From contig CAZTRF010000057.1 in NCBI GenBank assembly GCA_964616495.1, forward strand, positions 1-5,534: a stretch of DNA of 5,534 nt, read 5' to 3'. Origin of the DNA: DAOSVX01 sp964616495. Lineage in GTDB: Bacteria; Bacillota_I; Bacilli_A; RF39; UBA660. A program made the position numbers and the translations under genes. Below are positions 1-5,496 of this stretch, piece after piece. The notes under the pieces are model-generated. The model was not told where the DNA came from. It saw only the letters and a program-made list of their open reading frames with translations, and made no database searches. Every line of letters starts with the position of its first letter. Within the stretch, counting starts at the first letter, position 1.

Positions 1-230
1 TTAAAACTATTGAAGACTTAAAAACAGTTTGGCAAGGAGAAGATCTTAATGTTTTTATTAACAAGGCTTTATCATACAAACAGGAAATGGAAAACTTAGG
101 AAAAGTAATTGAAATATTTGGAGATGCCTTAACCAAAGTGGCTAATAAAAGCGAAAATATTCAAATTAATATTCAAAAAGACGCTAATAAATATTTGGAT
201 ATTGAAAGGAAAGATAAAAATGACAATTGA
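1..230 (+). CDS. WXG100-like helical protein, 3' part only (candidate type VII secretion partner)
   Basis: The start lies outside the window; 75 codons are read from base 3 to the TGA at 228-230. The visible product is charged and predicted mostly helical. It carries a W-Q-G tripeptide at visible residues 10-12 followed by a second amphipathic helix, as in the helix-turn-helix hairpin of WXG100 (EsxA-like) proteins. Near the C-terminus Y-L-D-I-E (visible residues 64-68) fits the YxxxD/E export signal known from type VII substrates. The last 11 bases overlap the next gene, whose SD site lies inside this frame, so the two are probably translationally coupled and co-transcribed. From family knowledge, such small helical proteins bind the N-terminal helices of LXG-type effectors and form the export complex. 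Assignment rests on motif and context; fold and partner are inferred. It could also be the end of a somewhat longer DUF-type helical partner. Confidence 0.7.
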   Translation, partial: KTIEDLKTVWQGEDLNVFINKALSYKQEMENLGKVIEIFGDALTKVANKSENIQINIQKDANKYLDIERKDKNDN

Positions 231-522
231 AAAAATGAAAATTGATCCAGTAAAAGAAGCAGCCGATTCCTTAACTTTATCGGCTAATAAGATGAAAGAA
301 ATATTGAACAATTCAGATAAAAATATAGCTACTTTAGAAAAAGGGTGGAATAGTCAAAAATCGAAATTGGTTACAGAAAATTATTTGTTATTATCAAAAA
401 AGTTTCCTGAATTTTATGATTTAATTATTGAACTTTCTAAATATATATCTAATGCTCAAAATGTTTATATAGAGGCTCATGATGAATTGCAAACCAAGGC
501 GGAAGAACTTCTAGAAGATTAA
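220..522 (+). CDS. WXG100-like protein, 100 aa (candidate LXG-effector partner)
   Basis: This is a complete 100-residue protein, the characteristic WXG100 length. It is predicted to be two long helices separated by a turn at G42-W43-N44-S45, a W-x-S variant of the W-x-G turn placed near the middle as expected. There is no signal peptide and no membrane segment. The ATG at 220 is chosen because AAAGGA at 205-210 sits 9 bases upstream; an in-frame TTG at 202 would overlap that SD. The start overlaps the previous frame by 11 bases, and the 568-residue hydrolase gene begins 37 bases after the stop, so all three look like one operon. The C-terminal helix has Y83 but the fifth position is H, so a canonical YxxxD/E signal is absent. 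In pairs of this kind only one partner usually carries it, and here the upstream protein does. The role as a targeting partner of the downstream protein is inferred from gene order and size. Confidence 0.75.
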   Translation: MTIEKMKIDPVKEAADSLTLSANKMKEILNNSDKNIATLEKGWNSQKSKLVTENYLLLSKKFPEFYDLIIELSKYISNAQNVYIEAHDELQTKAEELLED

Positions 523-559
523 CTGCTAATGTTATTAAAAATAATTGGAGAAAAATAAT

Positions 560-2266
560 ATGAATAATATAGAATATAATGTTGAAAATTTTCAAAATGC
601 TTATACTGAAATGAAATTATTGGCTGGAAATTATGGAAATGTTGTAAGTGCAATATCTAGTATACCAAGGATTCCCAGTGGATTTAAAAAAGGAAGCAGT
701 TTAAAGACAATAGCTAGTAAATTGCTCGGGGAAACATTTCAAAAGATAAGTGAATTCAATGAACTATTTAATAGTTGGAATAAAGAAATGGGGAATATCA
801 TTGACATTGAAAATGATATTTTAAGTAGATTGGATAGTATGGATAAGACCATATCAGATATAAATTGGCTGGATTGTATCGAATATGAAGGCGGTTATAA
901 AAGATATGAATCAACCGACGAATTTGGCTTTAAATGTTATATATATGTTCCACCGGGGCGTGATTTAAGTACAAAGTTACCGATGATTACTTTTCTATCG
1001 GGCGGTGGTACAAGCGGGTGCGGAAAAGATACCAATAAAGCAGGATTAGGAAAATTATTAACTGAAGGAATGAATATGAATGCTATAGTTTATGTTCCAG
1101 TAACTGATCATCTTTGGGATCCATCAAGTCCAGAATTAATGAATTCTATTGAAAAAGTGGCTAATACTTTTAATGCCGATCGTGACCGAATGTCTTTGAT
1201 AGGATATAGTGCTGGAGCTATAGCTGGCTTTAAACTTGTTGCTAAGAACCCTGATTATTTTTCATCTTATGTATCTGTAGCGGGATATTGGCCTGGCGCT
1301 AACAAAGAAGATGCGGCAACCATCAAAGATGGTGGAACTTCAATAATCATTTTTAATGGACACGATGATAAGGTTATACCTTCGTCAAGTGGAAAAATGA
1401 CTTATAATTATTTAAATAATGGCGGTGTGGATACTGTTTATTATCAAATAAAAGGTGGTACTCATGGAATAATAAATAATGTTATTTCTCCAGAATTATT
1501 AAATGATATTACTACGGTGACTAAAAATCAAAAATTTTTACCTAATGAAGAAATAAAAGTTTCATATAATAACATGAATGCTTCAGCTATAAAAGTTGAA
1601 AATGTTCATAGCAATGATTATTCTAATTTAGTCACATGTTACAAAGGATATTCCGGGAATGCTGAAGTGATTATTAATAAAGCTGACGTTATTTATCCAA
1701 AAGAATCTGCCCCAGTAGTTGAAAACGTATCAACTTCTTCAAATGTTTCTCCTAGTGTAGCGACCGCTACAGGAGTAGTTGCTTCTGTAGCTATTAATGA
1801 AACTTCTTTTTTGAAAAAAGAGACTTCATTGCCATCAGTTGTAATTTCTAATAATGATATTCAAACTAGCAATAATTCTTCAAAAAATATTTCTACAAGC
1901 TTAGATACAAAAAAAGAAGTATCCAGTTCTAACAGTAATAATTCTTCAAAAAATATTTCTACAAGCTTAGATACAAAAAAAGAAGTATCTAGTTCTATTA
2001 GTAATACTTCAAACAAAACCAGCACCTCCAGTGTAATTTCTAGTGAAAGTTGTACTGGTTATTCAGAAACAAATAAAAGCATTTCATCATTTGTCCTTAA
2101 AAATACTTTAACCAATGCTAATATAGATGATTATAATAGTTATATTAGTAAATTGATAGCTCAAGGATATATATTATTAAGTGATGGAACTTATTGCTTG
2201 GCAAATAATAAAATTTCTTTGCAATATATTAATAATACGATTTATGTTTATACATCTGGAATATAA
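560..2266 (+). CDS. Candidate type VIIb-secreted alpha/beta-hydrolase (esterase/lipase) effector, 568 aa
   Basis: The start is the ATG at 560, with GGAG at 547-550 nine bases upstream; the in-frame TTG at 545 overlaps that SD. Domains: residues 1-105 are helical with no signal peptide, like the LXG/WXG targeting regions of type VII cargo. Residues about 110-310 form an alpha/beta hydrolase with a glycine-rich S-G-G-G loop near 147-150 (oxyanion region), a nucleophile elbow G-Y-S-A-G at 215-219 (Ser217), the acid in N-G-H-D-D-K-V-I-P (probably Asp270) and His302 in G-G-T-H-G. Order and spacing fit the esterase/PHB-depolymerase/COG4099-like group, which cleaves ester bonds; the substrate is unknown. 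Residues about 310-380 look beta-rich. About 381-505 is a Ser/Thr/Asn/Lys linker with a 22-residue duplication, and 506-568 is a small C-terminal domain. No LPXTG or membrane anchor is seen. With two WXG100-like genes directly upstream, export by a type VIIb system is the best inference. A plain cytoplasmic esterase is less likely given the N-terminal domain and linker. Confidence 0.7.
   Translation: MNNIEYNVENFQNAYTEMKLLAGNYGNVVSAISSIPRIPSGFKKGSSLKTIASKLLGETFQKISEFNELFNSWNKEMGNIIDIENDILSRLDSMDKTISDINWLDCIEYEGGYKRYESTDEFGFKCYIYVPPGRDLSTKLPMITFLSGGGTSGCGKDTNKAGLGKLLTEGMNMNAIVYVPVTDHLWDPSSPELMNSIEKVANTFNADRDRMSLIGYSAGAIAGFKLVAKNPDYFSSYVSVAGYWPGANKEDAATIKDGGTSIIIFNGHDDKVIPSSSGKMTYNYLNNGGVDTVYYQIKGGTHGIINNVISPELLNDITTVTKNQKFLPNEEIKVSYNNMNASAIKVENVHSNDYSNLVTCYKGYSGNAEVIINKADVIYPKESAPVVENVSTSSNVSPSVATATGVVASVAINETSFLKKETSLPSVVISNNDIQTSNNSSKNISTSLDTKKEVSSSNSNNSSKNISTSLDTKKEVSSSISNTSNKTSTSSVISSESCTGYSETNKSISSFVLKNTLTNANIDDYNSYISKLIAQGYILLSDGTYCLANNKISLQYINNTIYVYTSGI
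1868..1999 (+). repeat. Tandem duplication, 2 x 66 bp, inside the effector linker
   Basis: Two in-frame copies (1868-1933 and 1934-1999) differ at only 4 of 66 bases, with a 53-base identical core. Each encodes 22 residues running from S-N-N-S-S-K-N to E-V-S-S-S. A degenerate third start (S-N-T-S) follows at 2000. The near-identity includes silent positions, so the duplication is recent, and the unit length is a multiple of three so the frame is kept. Confidence 0.95.
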
Positions 2267-2268
2267 AT

Positions 2269-2299
2269 AAAAAATAAATAGCTTAACTATTTATTTTTT
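2269..2299. terminator. Bidirectional A/T hairpin terminator between convergent genes
   Basis: Bases 2269-2281 pair with 2287-2299 (13 bp, one G-C pair at the loop end) around the loop CTTAA. The 3' arm is a T run on the plus strand, and its 5' arm gives a U-rich run for minus-strand transcripts, so it can end both the effector operon and rpmB. It begins 2 bases after the effector stop codon and contains the rpmB stop codon. The stem is weak in G-C, but this is common in such AT-rich genomes. Confidence 0.7.
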
Positions 2300-2445
2300 T
2301 TAGATTCTCTAGTACTAATGATAACTTTTTTACCATCTATTGTTTTCTTTTGTAAATTAGGTTTTTGTTTCTTTTTAGTAGCATTTAAGGCATGACTTCT
2401 GCTATTTCCGAATAAAGGTTTTTTGTTAGTTACTTTAACTGCCAT
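2287..2445 (-). CDS. rpmB: 50S ribosomal protein bL28, short form (52 aa)
   Basis: The minus-strand frame gives a 52-residue basic protein. It contains K-K-P-L-F-G-N-S-R-S-H-A-L-N-A-T (residues 8-23) followed by P-N-L-Q-K-K (29-34), the hallmark of bL28 (GKKPxxGNxRSHAxNATKR...NLQK). It is a component of the large ribosomal subunit. The family is usually about 60 to 78 residues; here the stretch after NLQK is shortened (I-D-G-K-K) and the usual V-S-x-R-A-L-K-S-G tail is reduced to I-S-T-R-E-S-K-K-N-K. It has no cysteine, so it is not a zinc-binding form. The ATG at 2445-2443 has a near-perfect AGGAGG (2458-2453) 7 bases upstream, as expected for a highly expressed ribosomal gene. It is monocistronic, convergent with the effector gene and divergent from dnaE. 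The identification is firm; whether the short tail is a lineage trait or marks a second paralog cannot be told here. Confidence 0.93.
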   Translation of the reverse strand: MAVKVTNKKPLFGNSRSHALNATKKKQKPNLQKKTIDGKKVIISTRESKKNK

Positions 2446-2461
2446 TATGATTCCTCCTCAC

Positions 2462-2476
2462 GTTAAAAACTTTAAC
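2462..2476. promoter_or_regulatory. Perfect 6-3-6 dyad over the rpmB -10 and start site
   Basis: GTTAAA (2462-2467), AAC, and TTTAAC (2471-2476) form a perfect inverted repeat directly abutting the dyad that begins at 2477. It spans the rpmB -10 and the expected transcription start. Its arms are short and AT-rich, so chance is a real alternative. Confidence 0.3.
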
Positions 2477-2497
2477 ACAATAATCGTTTATTGTCAA
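2469..2497 (-). promoter_or_regulatory. rpmB sigma-A promoter (minus strand)
   Basis: Reading the minus strand, a perfect -35 TTGACA (2497-2492) is followed by a 17-base spacer and a -10 TAAAGT (2474-2469) preceded by TG one base upstream (extended -10). Transcription should start near 2462, giving a leader of under 20 bases that contains the AGGAGG site. The -35 overlaps that of dnaE. Confidence 0.75.
2477..2494. promoter_or_regulatory. Perfect 7-4-7 dyad, candidate operator
   Basis: ACAATAA (2477-2483), spacer TCGT, and TTATTGT (2488-2494) form a perfect inverted repeat. It fills the spacer of the rpmB promoter and overlaps the -35 boxes of both divergent promoters. The position suits a repressor site for both genes; no regulator is identified. 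A hairpin in RNA is unlikely to matter, because the dyad lies upstream of both expected transcript starts. Confidence 0.4.
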
Positions 2498-2520
2498 TTT
2501 CTAAATATAAATGATATAAT
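2491..2520 (+). promoter_or_regulatory. dnaE sigma-A promoter (plus strand)
   Basis: The -35 TTGTCA (2491-2496, 5 of 6 consensus) is followed by an 18-base spacer and a perfect -10 TATAAT (2515-2520), with an extended TG at 2512-2513. The start is expected near 2527, giving a leader of about 18 bases before the ATG at 2545. Confidence 0.75.
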
Positions 2521-2532
2521 AAATCTAGTTAT

Positions 2533-2539
2533 GGGGTGA
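2533..2539 (+). promoter_or_regulatory. Ribosome binding site deciding the dnaE start
   Basis: GGGGTGA matches the AGGAGGTGA complement of the 16S rRNA tail except at one position and lies 5 bases before the ATG at 2545. An in-frame GTG at 2536 is part of this SD and is therefore rejected as the start. Confidence 0.75.
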
Positions 2540-2544
2540 ATATT

Positions 2545-5415
2545 ATGTATGTACCATTAATGATTAAAACCGATTATAGTTTACTAACGAGTTTAATTAA
2601 AATAAATAGTCTTAATAATGTTTCACCATGTCTTGGGATAGTAGATGATAATTTAGGTTACGTAATGGAATTTTATAATTTCTGTCAAAAAAATAGTATT
2701 AAGCCTATTATTGGGTTAGATATTAATTATAATAATACCCATTTATATTTATATGCCCAAAACAATAAAGGATATCATAATTTAATTAAAATAAATAATA
2801 TTAAAAATGAAAGAGAGATTAGTGAAAATGATTTTTCTTTATATGGGGATAATACTATAGCTTTGATAAGTTTTAAAGACATTGATTTATTTAAAAAAAT
2901 AAGCCAATATTTTATTACATATATTGCTTATAAAGATGATGAAGAAAAAAAGAATGCTTTGCTTATCACCAATAATATTGTTTATGCTAAGTTAGTATTA
3001 TGTTTAAATAAAACCGATGAATCTTATTTAAAGTATTTAGATGGTATTAAAAACTTAAAACCTATTACCGAATTAGAAGATTTAGATGATGTTTACTTGA
3101 TTAAAGAAATAGCCAAAAGCGATGAAGATGTAACTTTTAATTTTGCATCGTTATTTAATTTAGAATTGGATTTTTCTAAAAATTATATTCCGGCTATTCC
3201 TAATAGCAGTGCAAAATTAAGTGCCTTAATAAAAAAAGGCCTAAGTAAAAGGCTTGACGATAATATTCCCGATATTTATATTAATCGAATAAAGTATGAA
3301 TTTAGTGTTATTAAAGAAATGGGATTTACTGATTATTTTTTAATTGTTTATGATTATGTTTTGCATGCTAAAAAGAAGGGAATATTAGTAGGACCAGGTA
3401 GAGGAAGTGCTGCTGGAAGTTTGGTTAGTTACGCTTTGGGAATTACTGATGTTGATCCTATTAAATATAATTTATTATTTGAAAGGTTTTTAAATAAAGA
3501 ACGCATTACCATGCCTGATATTGATCTTGATTTTGAGTTTGATCGAAGAGAAGAGGTTATAAACTATATTAGAGAAAAATATGGCAATGATTATGTAGCT
3601 TTAATTATGACTTATGGAACTCTAGGAAGTAAGCAAGTAGTTAGAGATGTTGCTAGGACATTAGAATTAGATGATAGTCTAACTGATAAATTGGCCAGAT
3701 TAATAAATCCTCAAATTAGTTTGAAAGACAATTTAAATAACAAAGAATTAAAATCGTTTATTACTCATAATGAGTTAGAAAAGCTATATAAAATATCTTT
3801 AAAATTAGAAGGATTAAAACGTCACGTTTCTACTCATGCAGCTGGTATTATCATAAGTAATGATCCTTTAAATAATATTATTCCTTTAACGATTAGTGGA
3901 GGCATCCAATTAACTGGTTTTACAATGGAATACTTAGAACAAATTGGACTTATTAAAATGGATATTTTAGCCTTAAAAAATCTTACAATTATTAGTAATG
4001 TAAAAAAACTAGTTAAGGCATCAATTAATGAAGAAATTAATTTAAATGAAATACACTTAAATGATCAAAAGACTTTAAATTTATTTTATACTGTTGATAC
4101 AGTAGGAATATTTCAATTTGAAAGTAGAGGTATGATGAACTTTTTAAACAAATTAAAAGTATCATCTTTTATTGATTTGGTAAATGCTGTAGCTTTATTT
4201 AGACCGGGGCCTATGGAAAATATTGATTCGTTTATTAAAAGAAGAGAAGGAAAAGAAAAAATAGATTATATTGACTCTTCTTTAGAACCGATTTTAAAAG
4301 ATACCTATGGTATTATTGTTTATCAAGAACAGGTTATGCAAATATTAAATAAAATGGCTTCATATTCATATGCAGAAGCAGATATTGTCAGAAGAGCTAT
4401 GAGTAAGAAGAAAAAAGATGTATTGGAAAATGAAAAAAAGCACTTTATATCTAATGCTTTAAAAAACGGTTATAAAGAAAGTGTGGCCTTAAAAACCTTT
4501 GATTATATTTTGAAATTTGCTAATTATGGCTTCAATAAAGCCCATTCGGTTTCATATGCTTTATTAGGATATCAAATGGCCTATTTAAAAAGTAATTATC
4601 GGGTCAGTTTTATTACTAATTTATTAAACATGTCATTAGGTAGTGAAATTAAGACTAAAGAATATATTGATGAAGCTAAAAAACATGATATTAAAGTAAT
4701 AAAGCCTAGTATTAATCTAAGTGATAATACCTATAAGGTAGATAATCTTAATATTATAATGCCCTTTACTTCAATTAAAAATATTGGGGTAAGTGCCAGT
4801 AATGCTATTATTTCTGAAAGAGAAAATGGATATTATAAAAGTTTTCTCGATTTTATGGCTAGAATATATAAATGTGTTAATAAAAAAGCAGTTGAATCAT
4901 TAATCAATTCTGGTTGTTTTGAATCTTTTAATTTAAATCATCAAACTATCATTAATAATTTAGATAATATTATTATTTATGCAGAGCTTATACATGATTT
5001 AGATGAGTCTTTAGTAGAAAAACCAATTATTGAAGAATATGAAGAATATAGTAAAAATATTTTAATGCAAAATGAAATAGATTCTTTTGGTTTTTATATT
5101 TCTAATCATCCAGCTAGTAAATATCAAAAAAATATTATTAAAAGCAATAATTTAATATCTTATTTTAATAAAAATATAAAAACTATTATTATGATTGATA
5201 CCTTATCTAAGATAAAAACTAAAAATGGAGAAGAAATGGCTTTTGTTGATGGATCTGATGAGTATGGAAAAATATCATGTGTGATATTTCCCAAAAAGGT
5301 TAATTTACTAAAAGATCTTTCTAAAGGGGACTTAGTTAAAATAATAGGACAGGTAACTAAAAGATTTGATAAATATCAAATAGTTGTTTCCAATATTGAA
5401 AAAGCTATTGATTAA
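2545..5415 (+). CDS. dnaE: DNA polymerase III alpha subunit, DnaE3 type (956 aa)
   Basis: Replicative family C polymerase. In PolC-containing Firmicutes this form extends RNA primers and works with PolC at the fork. Residues 1 to about 205 are a shortened PHP domain, recognisable by M-I-K-T-D-Y-S-L-L and by a P-I-I-G-L at 54-58. The palm has G-P-G-R-G-S-A-A-G-S (283-292), P-D-I-D-L-D-F (324-330; catalytic Asp327 and Asp329) and the third Asp473 in K-M-D-I-L-A-L. The fingers contain G-I-F-Q-F-E-S (521-527), F-R-P-G-P-M (552-557), V-Y-Q-E-Q-V-M (592-598) and G-F-N-K-A-H-S-V-S-Y (662-671). A helix-hairpin-helix region lies near 744-795 and an OB fold near 879-954, and the protein ends there, as DnaE3 does. 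It is shorter than the roughly 1,100 residues of Bacillus DnaE, mainly in the PHP and the region before the OB fold. The PHP metal ligands are largely replaced, so no proofreading is expected. It is transcribed from its own promoter and ends at a hairpin terminator. Confidence 0.96.
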   Translation: MYVPLMIKTDYSLLTSLIKINSLNNVSPCLGIVDDNLGYVMEFYNFCQKNSIKPIIGLDINYNNTHLYLYAQNNKGYHNLIKINNIKNEREISENDFSLYGDNTIALISFKDIDLFKKISQYFITYIAYKDDEEKKNALLITNNIVYAKLVLCLNKTDESYLKYLDGIKNLKPITELEDLDDVYLIKEIAKSDEDVTFNFASLFNLELDFSKNYIPAIPNSSAKLSALIKKGLSKRLDDNIPDIYINRIKYEFSVIKEMGFTDYFLIVYDYVLHAKKKGILVGPGRGSAAGSLVSYALGITDVDPIKYNLLFERFLNKERITMPDIDLDFEFDRREEVINYIREKYGNDYVALIMTYGTLGSKQVVRDVARTLELDDSLTDKLARLINPQISLKDNLNNKELKSFITHNELEKLYKISLKLEGLKRHVSTHAAGIIISNDPLNNIIPLTISGGIQLTGFTMEYLEQIGLIKMDILALKNLTIISNVKKLVKASINEEINLNEIHLNDQKTLNLFYTVDTVGIFQFESRGMMNFLNKLKVSSFIDLVNAVALFRPGPMENIDSFIKRREGKEKIDYIDSSLEPILKDTYGIIVYQEQVMQILNKMASYSYAEADIVRRAMSKKKKDVLENEKKHFISNALKNGYKESVALKTFDYILKFANYGFNKAHSVSYALLGYQMAYLKSNYRVSFITNLLNMSLGSEIKTKEYIDEAKKHDIKVIKPSINLSDNTYKVDNLNIIMPFTSIKNIGVSASNAIISERENGYYKSFLDFMARIYKCVNKKAVESLINSGCFESFNLNHQTIINNLDNIIIYAELIHDLDESLVEKPIIEEYEEYSKNILMQNEIDSFGFYISNHPASKYQKNIIKSNNLISYFNKNIKTIIMIDTLSKIKTKNGEEMAFVDGSDEYGKISCVIFPKKVNLLKDLSKGDLVKIIGQVTKRFDKYQIVVSNIEKAID

Positions 5416-5441
5416 CCTTGCTCTAAGGGCTTAATTATGAT

Positions 5442-5472
5442 AAACTTATCTTAACAATAGATAAGTTTTTTT
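5442..5472 (+). terminator. Rho-independent terminator after dnaE
   Basis: AAACTTATCT (5442-5451) pairs with AGATAAGTTT (5459-5468) around a 7-base loop and runs into seven T residues (5466-5472). It lies 26 bases after the dnaE stop codon and separates dnaE from the gene that begins at 5497. Confidence 0.8.
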
Positions 5473-5496
5473 CGTATGAAAAAAAGAAAGGAAATC

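Noticed and set aside
202..219. TTG start extending the 100-residue WXG100-like protein by 6 codons
   Set aside because: The extension contains the SD (205-210) that serves the ATG at 220, and the shorter form has the exact usual family length.
228..230. TGA read as tryptophan (Mycoplasma code)
   Set aside because: Reading through would run into further TGA codons in a frame that overlaps a real gene, and the tryptophans in the genes here use TGG.
129..311. 60-codon open frame on the minus strand
   Set aside because: It lies opposite two plus-strand genes with good SD sites and protein-family features. Its translation is a low-complexity Ile/Phe string, the shadow of an AT-rich coding strand.
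545..559. TTG start extending the effector by 5 codons
   Set aside because: The TTG overlaps GGAG at 547-550, which is correctly spaced for the ATG at 560, and no SD precedes the TTG.
2536..2544. GTG start for dnaE
   Set aside because: The GTG is part of GGGGTGA, the SD of the ATG at 2545. DnaE homologs also begin only a few residues before the D-Y-S-L-L motif.
5416..5428. Small hairpin CCTT/AAGG just after the dnaE stop
   Set aside because: It has only 4 base pairs and no T run; the stronger hairpin at 5442-5468 is the terminator.
5451..5480. Promoter TTAACA-N18-TATGAA for the last gene
   Set aside because: The -10 is poor, the elements overlap the terminator, and the start would leave a leader of only about 10 bases. 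It is mentioned with the gene but not listed as a feature.
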